Shown here: piece by piece, positions 1-8,400 of the stretch
How the letters are laid out: every line of letters starts with the position of its first letter
Position numbering within the stretch: the stretch's first letter is position 1
Assembly: GCF_003443735.1 (NCBI RefSeq)
Contig: NZ_CP031969.1
Coordinates: forward strand, 2,604,001-2,668,000
Direction: 5' to 3'
DNA: 64,000 bases
DNA from: Streptomyces sp. CC0208
Lineage (GTDB): Bacteria; Actinomycetota; Actinomycetes; Streptomycetales; Streptomycetaceae
Notes under the pieces: generated by a model
What the model saw: the letters and a program-made list of their open reading frames with translations, nothing else
Told to the model about the DNA's origin: nothing
Database searches by the model: none
Made by a program: the position numbers and the translations under genes

Positions 1-531
1 CGGGCCTCGGCCGGCGCCTGCTCCTGCGGCCGCGCGGACTGCCCTCACCCCGGCGCCCACCCCCTCGACTTCGCGCCCCCGGTCCCGGCCGGGGCCACGC
101 TCGACGAGGTGACCAAGGCATGGGGCGAGTTCCCCGGCGCCTCCGTGATGCTGCCGGTCGGCCGTGCCTTCGACGTCATCGAGGTCGCCGAGCCCGCCGG
201 GCGCCGGGCCCTGGTCCGCCTGGAGCGCATGGGCCTGCCGCTCGGCCCGGTGACCGCGACCCCCGAGGGCCGCGCCCAGTTCTTCGTCGCCCCCGGCGCC
301 GCGTCCGACCTGGCCGAGCTCCTCTACCGCATGGGCTGGGACGACACCGCCTCCCTCGACCTGCGCGGGCTGGGCCCCGGTACCCACATCACGGCTCCGC
401 CGTCGGACCGGGGCGGCCTGGGGCCGGTGCAGTGGCTGCGGCCGTCTTCCCTGGACACGGCGACGAAACCGCCGGCCGCCCGCCTGCTGCTGGGGACGCT
501 GGCGTACGTGGCGCACCGGTCGCGCGCATAG
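1..531 (+). CDS. Bifunctional DNA primase/polymerase (prim-pol) domain protein, 3' part
   Basis: The reading frame is open from the first base of the window and stops at 531, so the 5' end lies outside. The visible part starts with a Cys-rich segment (CSCGRADCPHPGAHP) typical of the actinobacterial prim-pol family and continues for about 175 residues of well-biased codons. Family members of this type are usually stand-alone proteins near ftsY in Streptomyces; their cellular role is not established. The gene converges on ftsY, with a strong hairpin between them. Assignment to the prim-pol family is from recognition of the Cys/His segment and the neighbourhood; the catalytic residues cannot be checked in the truncated part. 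Confidence 0.6.
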   Translation, partial: RASAGACSCGRADCPHPGAHPLDFAPPVPAGATLDEVTKAWGEFPGASVMLPVGRAFDVIEVAEPAGRRALVRLERMGLPLGPVTATPEGRAQFFVAPGAASDLAELLYRMGWDDTASLDLRGLGPGTHITAPPSDRGGLGPVQWLRPSSLDTATKPPAARLLLGTLAYVAHRSRA

Positions 532-580
532 TCGTACAGCCGCCGTAAGCCATACAGCCGTACAGCCGGCCGTACACAGC

Positions 581-621
581 GAAGCGCCCGTCCCCGACTG
601 CACCTCGGGGGCGGGCGCTTC
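581..621. terminator. Bidirectional hairpin terminator
   Basis: A 17-bp stem (gaagcgcccgtccccga pairing with tcgggggcgggcgcttc, one G-T wobble) with a 7-base loop lies between the convergent prim-pol gene and ftsY. It can serve both strands. Confidence 0.7.
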
Positions 622-662
622 TTCGCGTTCCACGGCTCCGACTCGGCCGCGGGTACGGCGTC

Positions 663-1856
663 TCAGTCGCCGATCAGCGCGTCCACGAACGCTTCCGGCT
701 CGAACGGCGCCAGGTCGTCCGCGCCCTCTCCGAGGCCGATCAGCTTGACCGGCACGCCCAGTTCACGCTGGACCGCGACCACGATGCCGCCCTTGGCGGT
801 GCCGTCCAGCTTGGTCAGGACGATGCCGGTGATGTCGACGACCTCGGCGAAGACGCGGGCCTGCACCAGGCCGTTCTGCCCCGTCGTGGCGTCCAGCACC
901 AGCAGCACCTCGTCGAGCGGGGCGTGCTTCTCGACGACCCGCTTGACCTTGCCGAGCTCGTCCATGAGACCGGTCTTGGTGTGGAGGCGGCCGGCGGTGT
1001 CGATGAGGACCACGTCGACCCCCATCTCCTTGCCCTCCTTCACCGCGTCGAAGGCGACGGAGGCGGGGTCGCCCCCCTCGGGCCCGCGCACGGTGTGGGC
1101 ACCCACCCGCTCGCCCCAGGTCTGGAGCTGGTCGGCGGCGGCGGCCCGGAAGGTGTCGGCGGCACCCAGGACGACGCTCCGCCCGTCGGCCACGAGCACG
1201 CGCGCCAGCTTGCCGGTGGTGGTGGTCTTGCCGGTGCCGTTGACCCCGACGACCATCACGATGCCCGGCTTGCGCTCCTCGGGCTCGGTGCGCACCGTGC
1301 GGTCGACCTCGGTGCCGACCAGCTTGAGCAGCTCGGCGCGCAGCAGTCCGCGCAGTTCGTCGGGGGTCCGGGTGCCGAGCACCTTCACCCGCTCGCGCAG
1401 CCCGTCGACCAGTTCCTGGGTGGGGGCGACACCGACGTCGGCGGTGAGGAGGATGTCCTCGATCTCCTCCCAGGTGTCGTCGTCGAGGTGTTCGCGCGAC
1501 AGGAGCGTGAGCAGCCCCTTGCCGAGCGCGTTCTGCGAACGGGAGAGCCGGGTGCGCAGCCGGACCAGACGTCCGGCGGTGGGCTCCGGGACTTCGATCT
1601 CGGTCGGCGGGAGCTCTTCCACGACGGGCGGCGCCGAGCCGCCCGGGAGATCCACCTCCTCAATGGTCCGGCGCGGTTCGTCGCGCGGCGTCTCGGCCTC
1701 GTCGCCGACGTGCGGCTCGGCCGGAGGGGCGGTGATGTCGGGCGCGGCGGGAGGTGGCGGGGGCAGCGACTTCTTGCGTCGGCTGCCGACGACGAGCCCG
1801 CCGAGCACACCGAGCACGACCACGGCGATGACTACAGCAAGGATGACGGTTTCCAT
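663..1856 (-). CDS. ftsY: Signal recognition particle receptor FtsY
   Basis: FtsY is the membrane-bound GTPase that receives the SRP-ribosome complex and passes it to the Sec translocon. The protein (397 aa from the ATG at 1856) opens with a hydrophobic segment (METVILAVVIAVVVLG) that should anchor it in the membrane, as usual in actinobacteria. A Pro/Glu-rich acidic linker of about 70 residues follows, then the NG domain. Visible GTPase motifs are GVNGTGKTTTTGKLA (P-loop), DTFRAAAADQLQ, DTAGRLHTK and TKLDGTAKGG. An upstream in-frame ATG at 1874, preceded by gagggcggg, would add six residues (MDTGRV); I prefer 1856 because the hydrophobic start then begins the protein, as in relatives. The gene stands alone, converging on the prim-pol gene. 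Confidence 0.95.
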   Translation of the reverse strand: METVILAVVIAVVVLGVLGGLVVGSRRKKSLPPPPPAAPDITAPPAEPHVGDEAETPRDEPRRTIEEVDLPGGSAPPVVEELPPTEIEVPEPTAGRLVRLRTRLSRSQNALGKGLLTLLSREHLDDDTWEEIEDILLTADVGVAPTQELVDGLRERVKVLGTRTPDELRGLLRAELLKLVGTEVDRTVRTEPEERKPGIVMVVGVNGTGKTTTTGKLARVLVADGRSVVLGAADTFRAAAADQLQTWGERVGAHTVRGPEGGDPASVAFDAVKEGKEMGVDVVLIDTAGRLHTKTGLMDELGKVKRVVEKHAPLDEVLLVLDATTGQNGLVQARVFAEVVDITGIVLTKLDGTAKGGIVVAVQRELGVPVKLIGLGEGADDLAPFEPEAFVDALIGD

Positions 1857-2323
1857 AACCCGTCCAGTATCCATCCCGCCCTCACCGGGGCGAGCGCGCC
1901 GCTGTGCTCAGAAAAGCGAGACCCCTCGAAAGCAACGGCCCCGGGCCACCCGCCGAGCGGGAGCGCACCGCACGGACCGGGGACCTGTTCCAACGGGTTC
2001 ACCGCCCACGCGACGATCACAGTCTCGGGGCCGCCGTACGCGGCACTGGCGAAGCCGGCGGCCGTGAACCCGGTCGGCCGACCGGACGACGGACCGAGTC
2101 GACACCGTCCTCTGAGCCGCGACTCGGGGGCCACTCGCAGGCAGGGCACGTCCCCCGCCCGGCACCACCCGGCACCGCACCCGGCCGCAAGCGCGGCGCG
2201 GCAGCGGCACCGGGTCCCGCCGCGCACCAAGCCGTCGACGCGAGCGCCTGCCGGCCCCATAGTAATCTGACGCCTCGTCAGCTACCGTCCCCGCACCACC
2301 CGTCCGGTGAAGGGGGACCTCCC
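1857..2323. other. Intergenic region between ftsY and the monooxygenase gene
   Basis: About 470 bases separate these divergent genes. Open frames occur here on both strands but their composition is like the antisense shadows elsewhere, and none has a ribosome binding site or recognisable product. The only clear structure is the palindrome near 2270 close to the rightward gene. The region probably holds the promoters of both genes. Confidence 0.5.
2267..2281. promoter_or_regulatory. Perfect palindrome upstream of the monooxygenase gene
   Basis: The sequence ctgacg-cct-cgtcag is a perfect 6-3-6 inverted repeat 43 bases before the ATG of the luciferase-like monooxygenase. Its size and position fit an operator for a dimeric regulator, for example of the TetR type. 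No regulator gene lies next to it, so the binding protein is unknown. Confidence 0.45.
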
Positions 2324-3295
2324 ATGCCCGTCACGGTCGTCCGTTTCAACCTCGTCGAGCCCGGCGCGACGCCCGCGTCCCTCAGCGCCCGCTACCGGGC
2401 CGCCCTGGAGATGGCCGCGTACGCCGACGAGCACGGGATCACCACCGTGCAGACCGAGGAGCACCACGGCGTCGACAACAACTGGCTGCCGTCGCCGTTC
2501 GCCTTCGCGGGCGCGGTGTTCGGCGCGACGCGGAGGATCGCGGTCACCGTCTCCGCCGTGATCGGCCCGCTGCACGATCCGCTCCGCCTGGCCGAGGAGA
2601 TCGCCGTACTGGACCTGCTGAGCGGCGGTCGGCTGGTGACGGTCGCCGGGATCGGGTACCGGCCCGAGGAGTACGCCCTGTTCGACGTGGAGTGGCGGCG
2701 GCGGGGCCGCTTGCAGGACGAGCTGCTGGAGACCCTGCTGAAGGCCTGGACAGGCGAGGAGTTCGAGTACCGCGGCCGTACCGTACGGGTCACCCCGCGC
2801 CCCTTCACCGACCCGCACCCCCTTCTCCTGGTCGGCGGCTCCTCGAAGGCCGCCGCCCGCCGGGCCGCCCGCCTGGGTCTCCCCTTCTTCCCCAGCGCGC
2901 ATCTGCCGGAGCTGGAGGCGTACTACAAGGAGCGGCTCGTCGAGTACGGCACCGAGGGCTGGACCATGATGCCGACGGCCGAGACGCCGTTGCTGCACAT
3001 CGCCGAGGACCCGGACGAGACGTGGGACCGGCATGGGAAGCACTTCCTGCACGAGGCCCGGACGTACGCCTCCTGGCAGTCCGGTGACATCCGCTCGGCG
3101 GTGCGTTCGGCGGCCACGTCGGTCGACGAACTGCGCGCGGAGGGCGTGTACCGGATCCTCACGCCCGAGGAGTGCGTGGAGCAGGGCCTCGACAACCTCG
3201 TCCTGCATCCGCTGGCGGGCGGAATGCCGGTGGAGGAGGGGTGGCGGAGTCTGCGGTTGTTCGCGGAGCGGGTCCTTCCCGCGCTGAACGGCTGA
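2324..3295 (+). CDS. Luciferase-like (LLM class) flavin or F420-dependent oxidoreductase
   Basis: This 323-aa protein belongs to the bacterial luciferase-like monooxygenase/F420-dependent reductase superfamily, a TIM-barrel fold that uses reduced FMN or F420 to act on small substrates. Features of the family include the opening strand MPVTVVRFNLVEPG, TEEHHG near residue 43, the segment AVTVSAVIGPLHDPLRLAEE and GGRLVTVAGIGYRPEEYALF. The ATG at 2324 has gaaggggg about 8 bases upstream; the open frame extends further 5' but without family similarity. Substrate and cofactor cannot be told from sequence; cofC, a gene of F420 synthesis, lies 30 kb away. It stands first of a rightward pair with the small gene 52 bases downstream. 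Confidence 0.85.
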   Translation: MPVTVVRFNLVEPGATPASLSARYRAALEMAAYADEHGITTVQTEEHHGVDNNWLPSPFAFAGAVFGATRRIAVTVSAVIGPLHDPLRLAEEIAVLDLLSGGRLVTVAGIGYRPEEYALFDVEWRRRGRLQDELLETLLKAWTGEEFEYRGRTVRVTPRPFTDPHPLLLVGGSSKAAARRAARLGLPFFPSAHLPELEAYYKERLVEYGTEGWTMMPTAETPLLHIAEDPDETWDRHGKHFLHEARTYASWQSGDIRSAVRSAATSVDELRAEGVYRILTPEECVEQGLDNLVLHPLAGGMPVEEGWRSLRLFAERVLPALNG

Positions 3296-3347
3296 GCCGG
3301 GCGATATCCGGTGGTCGGCGAGGACTCGGCGATGCTCCACTGAGCCC

Positions 3348-3725
3348 ATGAGTCTGTTGGTGGAAGTGTTCGTCCGGGAGCCGGACGGCAAGCGGCGGAT
3401 CCTTGACGTGCCGGACGGCGTGTACCAGTCCGGCGGCTTCGAGTCGTGGCGTACGACGGTGTGGGGCTCGGAGTTCGTGCGCTCGCTCGGTGCGCGCTTC
3501 CTGCCCGTACTGGCCGAGGACGACCTCTATGTCGAGGCCGAGGACGTGCCTGGGTTCCAGCGCGAAGTGGCGCTGCTGCGTTCCCGTCTCGACGAGTTCG
3601 CCCACGGCACCCACCGGCCACGGACGGTCGAGGAGCACCGGCACCAGATCGACACCCGGCTGCGGATCATCGAGGAGAGCTCCCGCAAGGCCCTGGAGAT
3701 CGGCGGCGGCGTCCTCATCTGGTGA
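3348..3725 (+). CDS. Hypothetical protein, 125 aa
   Basis: I do not recognise this protein. It has 125 residues, is acidic, has no signal peptide or membrane segment, and its codon bias is that of a real gene. The N-terminal part (MSLLVEVFVREPDGKRRILDVP) looks beta-rich, and the second half (EVALLRSRLDEFAHGTHRP onward) is helical with possible coiled-coil character. It follows the monooxygenase gene by 52 bases, so the two may share a transcript, and it ends at a strong terminator. No function is proposed. Confidence 0.75.
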   Translation: MSLLVEVFVREPDGKRRILDVPDGVYQSGGFESWRTTVWGSEFVRSLGARFLPVLAEDDLYVEAEDVPGFQREVALLRSRLDEFAHGTHRPRTVEEHRHQIDTRLRIIEESSRKALEIGGGVLIW

Positions 3726-3742
3726 CCCCGTGCGGTACGACA

Positions 3743-3785
3743 CCGCCGCCCCCGGTCCAGGCGGTTGCCGGACCGGGGGCGGCGG
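3743..3785. terminator. Hairpin terminator between convergent genes
   Basis: A perfect 16-bp stem (ccgccgcccccggtcc with its complement ggaccgggggcggcgg) and an 11-base loop separate the hypothetical gene from the converging permease gene. It can act on both strands. Confidence 0.75.
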
Positions 3786-3843
3786 ACGGTTCGAGGAGAG
3801 GGGCAGCGGGGTGTTGGCCCCTCCCCCCGGGTTCGCGGGGGCG

Positions 3844-5262
3844 TCAGCCCATCTCCTCCAGCGCCTTGCCCTTCGTCTCCTTGACGTACTTGAGGACGAA
3901 CGGGATGGAGAGCGCGGCGAAGACCGTGTAGATCACGTAGGTCGCGGACAGGTTCCAGTCGGCCAGCGACGGGAAGCTCGCGGTGATGGCCCAGTTGGCG
4001 ATCCACTGCGCGGAGGCGGCCACACCGAGGGCGGCGGCGCGGATCCGGTTCGGGAACATCTCACCGAGGAAGACCCAGACGACCACACCCCAGGAGAGGG
4101 CGAAGAAGAGCACGAACACATGGGCGGCGATCAGGGCGGTCCAGCCCTGCGCGGCCGGCAGCTTGCCGTCGACCAGGTCGAAGGAGAACGCCCAGGCCTC
4201 CAGCGCGAGACCGATCACCATGCCGACCGAACCGATCAGGGCGAGCGGCCGGCGGCCGATGCGGTCCACGAAGATCATGGCGATCACGGTGCCGACGATG
4301 TTGATGATCGACGTCGTGAAGGAGTAGAAGAACGAGTCCGTCGGGTCGACACCCACCGACTGCCACAGCGTCGAGGAGTAGTAGAACGCGACGTTGATGC
4401 CGACGAACTGCTGGAAGACCGACAGGCCGATGCCGACCCAGACGATCGGCTTGAAGAAGAAGCTCCCGCCGAGCAGGTCCTTGAACGTCGACTTGTGCTC
4501 GCTCTTCATGGCGTGCTCGATCTCGGCCACGCGCGCGTCGAGGTCGATCTTGTCGCCCTCGACCTCGGCGAGGATCTCCCGGGCCCGCTCGTGCTTGCCG
4601 ACGGAGATCAGGAACCGCGGGGACTCGGGGATGGCGAAGGAGAGCAGCCCGTAGAGGACGGCCGGGATCACCATGACGCCGAGCATGACCTGCCAGGCCT
4701 CCAGGCCCATCAGCTTGCCGCGCTGGTCACCGCCGGCGGCGTTCAGCAGGCCCCAGTTGACCAGCTGCGAGATGGCGATGCCGATGACGATCGCGGCCTG
4801 CTGGAAGGACCCGAGCCGGCCGCGGTAGGCGGGCGGCGCGACCTCGGCGATGTAGGCGGGGCCGATGACCGAGGCCATGCCGATGGCGAAGCCGCCGACG
4901 ATCCGCCAGAACGCCAGGTCGTACAGCGCGAAGGGCAGCGCGGACCCGATGGCGCTGACCGTGAAGAGGACGGCCGAGATCTGCATGCAGCGGATACGGC
5001 CGATGCGGTCCGCGATGCGTCCGGCGGTCGCCGCGCCGATCGCACAGCCGATCAGGGCGATGGCGATGACCTGCGCCAGGGCCGCGGAGCCGACGTCGTA
5101 GCGGCCCCGGATGGCCTCGACCGCGCCGTTGATCACGGAGCTGTCGTAGCCGAAGAGGAACCCGCCCATCGCGGCCGCCGCCGCGATGAAGATGACATGC
5201 CCGAGATGATCGGGATGAGCCGTACGGGCTCCTGGTTCGGATGCCTGTGCTGTGCTGGTCAC
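3844..5262 (-). CDS. glcP: Sugar porter family MFS permease, GlcP-like glucose permease
   Basis: This is a 12-helix proton-coupled sugar transporter of the major facilitator superfamily, 472 aa. Sugar-porter signatures are GGFLFGYDSSVINGAVEAI in helix 1, the loop motif GRIADRIGRIRC, PESPRFL after helix 6, QQFVGINVAFYYSS in helix 7, VDRIGRRPL, and the C-terminal KETKGKALEEM. The GTG at 5262 was chosen because gaggagt lies 5 bases before it; the frame stays open to a TTG at 5286. Gene order beside smc matches S. coelicolor, where the main glucose permease GlcP1 is encoded at this place, so glucose is the likely substrate. A palindrome lies about 50 bases upstream. Confidence 0.88.
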   Translation of the reverse strand: MTSTAQASEPGARTAHPDHLGHVIFIAAAAAMGGFLFGYDSSVINGAVEAIRGRYDVGSAALAQVIAIALIGCAIGAATAGRIADRIGRIRCMQISAVLFTVSAIGSALPFALYDLAFWRIVGGFAIGMASVIGPAYIAEVAPPAYRGRLGSFQQAAIVIGIAISQLVNWGLLNAAGGDQRGKLMGLEAWQVMLGVMVIPAVLYGLLSFAIPESPRFLISVGKHERAREILAEVEGDKIDLDARVAEIEHAMKSEHKSTFKDLLGGSFFFKPIVWVGIGLSVFQQFVGINVAFYYSSTLWQSVGVDPTDSFFYSFTTSIINIVGTVIAMIFVDRIGRRPLALIGSVGMVIGLALEAWAFSFDLVDGKLPAAQGWTALIAAHVFVLFFALSWGVVVWVFLGEMFPNRIRAAALGVAASAQWIANWAITASFPSLADWNLSATYVIYTVFAALSIPFVLKYVKETKGKALEEMG

Positions 5263-5309
5263 GTTTACTCCTCGGGCCACCGGCAACGCTGTCGGTGTGG
5301 TCAGCCCCC

Positions 5310-5326
5310 CAGGTAGGTGGTACCTG
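5310..5326. promoter_or_regulatory. Palindrome in the glcP upstream region
   Basis: caggta-ggtgg-tacctg is a perfect inverted repeat with 6-bp arms and a 5-base spacer, 48 bases before the permease start codon. It could be an operator for a carbon-responsive regulator; no candidate regulator is adjacent. Confidence 0.4.
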
Positions 5327-5441
5327 AAGGTAAATCCAACGTTCCTGACCTTATGCCTTCAAGTCTCAAATTCAAACGCGGCGAATTGTGAGAACTTAGA
5401 CAGATGACCGCCACATGCGTTCACTTCTTGAAGCAAGAGGG

Positions 5442-8400
5442 TCAGCGCAGCCGCTGACTGATGACCTTCGACACCCCGTCGCCCTGCATGGAGACGCCGT
5501 ACAGCGCGTCGGCGACCTCCATCGTCCGCTTCTGGTGCGTGATCACGATGAGCTGCGAGGCCTCCTGCAGCTCCTGCATGATGCGGATCAGCCGCTGGAG
5601 GTTGGTGTCGTCGAGGGCGGCCTCGACCTCGTCCATGACGTAGAACGGGCTGGGCCGTGCCTTGAAGATCGACACCAGCAACGCTACGGCCGTGAGGGAA
5701 CGCTCGCCACCGGAGAGCAGGCTGAGCCGCTTGACCTTCTTGCCCGGCGGCCGCGCCTCGACGTCCACGCCGGTGGTGAGCATGTTGTCAGGGTCGGTCA
5801 GGATCAGCCGCCCCTCGCCGCCCGGGAAGAGCCGGCTGAAGACGCCCTCGAACTCCCGGGCCGTGTCCCGGTATGCCTCGGTGAACACCTGCTCGACACG
5901 CTCGTCGACCTCCTTCACCACCTGAAGCAGGTCGGCGCGGGTCTTCTTCAGGTCCTCCAGCTGCTCACTGAGGAACTTGTGCCGCTCCTCCAGCGCCGCG
6001 AACTCCTCCAGCGCGAGCGGATTGACCTTGCCGAGCTGCTGGTACGCCCGCTCGGCCGCCCTGAGCCGCTTCTCCTGCTCGGCCCGGTGGAACTGCTTCG
6101 GCTGGTTGCGCGGATGCTCCGGGTCCTCCGGCAGTTCCTCGCCCTCGGCGGGCGGAGAGGGCGGTACGAGCTGGTGGGGGCCGTACTCCTCGACCAGGCC
6201 CGCCGGCTCGACACCCAGCTCCTCCAGCGCCTTGGTCTCCAGCTGCTCGATCCGCATCCGCTTCTCGGCCCCGAGGACTTCGCCCCGGTGGACGAAGTCG
6301 GTCAGCTTGTCGAGCTCGGCCTTGAGGTCCCGGCCGGTGTTGCGGGCAGCGGTCAGCTCCCGCTCCCTGAACGCCTTCGCCGCGTCGGCGGCGGTCCGCT
6401 CCGCGTCCGCGCGCGCGAGGGACACCTCGACATGCGCGAGCAGCTGCCGCGCACCGGAAGCGACAGCCCCGGCCACGGCGGCCTCGTGCCGCAGCCGGGC
6501 CCGCCGCTGTTCGGCACGCGCGCGTGCGTCCCGCTCCGCGCGGGCGGCACGGTCGAGGGAGTCGGCGCGGCCGGCGAGTCCCTTGACCCGCTCCTCGTGC
6601 GTACGGACCTGGAGCCGGGCCTCCATCTCGGTCTGGCGGGCGTTGGCCCCGTCGGCGGCGAGCCGGTCCCGTACGGAGGTGTCGGGCTCCTCCTCGACCG
6701 GCATCTCCTCGGCCACGGCGAGGCGTTCGGCGAGTTCCTCGGCCTCTTCGAGTGCCTTCTCCAGCGCGTCCTGCGCGCGCGTGGCTGCCGCGGTGGACCG
6801 CTCGGCCTCGCCGGCGGCGCCCTTCGCCTGGCCGGCGAGGCGGCCGAGTTGCTGGGCCACGGAGGACTTCTCACGGTCGGCAGCCCTGCGGCGCTCTCCG
6901 AGCTCCTCGACCTGGGCGGCGCATGTCCTGCGGTGCTCGACCGCGGTGTGCTGGGCCTCGGTGAGTTCCTCGCAGCGGACGGCCAGCTCTTCCAGTTCCG
7001 CTGCGGCCTCGTCCACCGATGCCTGCACTTCGAGGAGGCTCGGGGCGCCCGCGGAGCCGCCGCGGGCGAAGTGGGCGCCGAGGAGGTCACCCTCGGCGGT
7101 GACGGCGGTGAGGTGGGGGTTGGCGTAGACGAGGTCTTCGGCGTCTTCGAGGGTGTTGACAACGACGATGCCGTGGAGGAGACGTCTTACGGACGGCATG
7201 AGATCGGAGGGTGCGCGGACGAGGTCTGCCGCGTGCTGATGGGTGGCGTCCGCGGGTCCGTCGTGGCTGGTCGCGCCCCGCGGCGGAGCCGCAGATTGAT
7301 TCAGCCCCGCGCCCCCAGGTCGGTCCGATTCCCCGGCGACGAGCAGTGAAGCTCTGCCTCCGTCCTGTTTCCGCAGCAGGCGGATCGCTTCCGCCGCCGC
7401 CGACGGGGACGTCACCGCGAGGGCGTCCGCCGCCGCTCCGAACGCCGCCGCCACGGCCACCTCGTGGCCCGGGGTCACCGTCAACAGCTCCGCCGCCGGG
7501 CCCAGCAGGCCGGTGAGGCGGTCCTTCGCACCGAGCAGGGCGCCGCTGCCGTCCTTCCTCCGCAGCCCCATCGCCAGCGCTTCGTGCCGGGCCTGGGTCG
7601 CCGCCCGCCTGCGTTCCGCCGCCGTGGTCGCCTCGCGGGCGGCGGTCAGTGCGGCCTCCGCCTCCGCGAGCTGCCGCTTGGCCGCCTCGTGCTGTTCCGC
7701 CAGCTCCGCGTCGCCCGCGTCGAGGCCGTCGACCTCGGCCTTCAGGGCCTCGTACTCCTCCTGCGCGGCGAACGCCCGCTCCTGGGCCTCGTCCCGGGCG
7801 GCGGCGAGGCGGTCGATCTCGGCCTGGGCGGAGGCGGCGCGGGAACGGGCCGCGTTGACCTGGCCGCTGAGACGGGCGAGGCCCTCGCGACGGTCGGCGA
7901 TGGCCCGGGCCACGTCCTTGAGACGCCGTTCCTCCTGGGTGAGCGCGCGCTCCAGATCGGCGCGGTGCGCGACCGTGTCCTCCAGAGCGCGCTCGGCCGC
8001 CTCCAGGGCAGCCTCCAGCTCGGCCTCCTGCTCGCGGATCCGCGCGGCCTCGCGTTCCATGTCCTCGGGGTCCCGGCCCCGGCGTTCCTCGGGCGGCGCC
8101 GAGGTCGCGCTCTTCACCCGGGCGTCGGCCAGCGAGATCGTGCCGCGCACCCGCTCGGCGAGCTGGGAGAGCTCGTACCAGGTCTGCTGGGCGCGCTGCA
8201 GGCGGGGCGTGAGCTGCCGTACCTCGTCCTCCAGAAGCGCCTCGCGCTGGAGGGCCTTCTTCAGCTCCTGCTCGGCGGCCTCCTTGCGCTCCTTCAGCGC
8301 GGCCTCGTCCGCGACCTCGGCCTGGAGCGCCTGGCGCAGTCGTACGAGATCGTCGGCGAGCAGCCGGAGGCGGGCGTCACGCAGGTCGGCCTGGATGACG

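Noticed and set aside
1832..2260. Possible 142-residue protein upstream of ftsY
   Set aside because: Overlaps the ftsY start, Cys/Gly/Arg-rich, no start signal.
3403..5316. Open frame of 637 codons on the plus strand opposite the glcP-like gene
   Set aside because: Antisense of a clear MFS permease; its product is Asp/Arg/Gly-rich with no domain.
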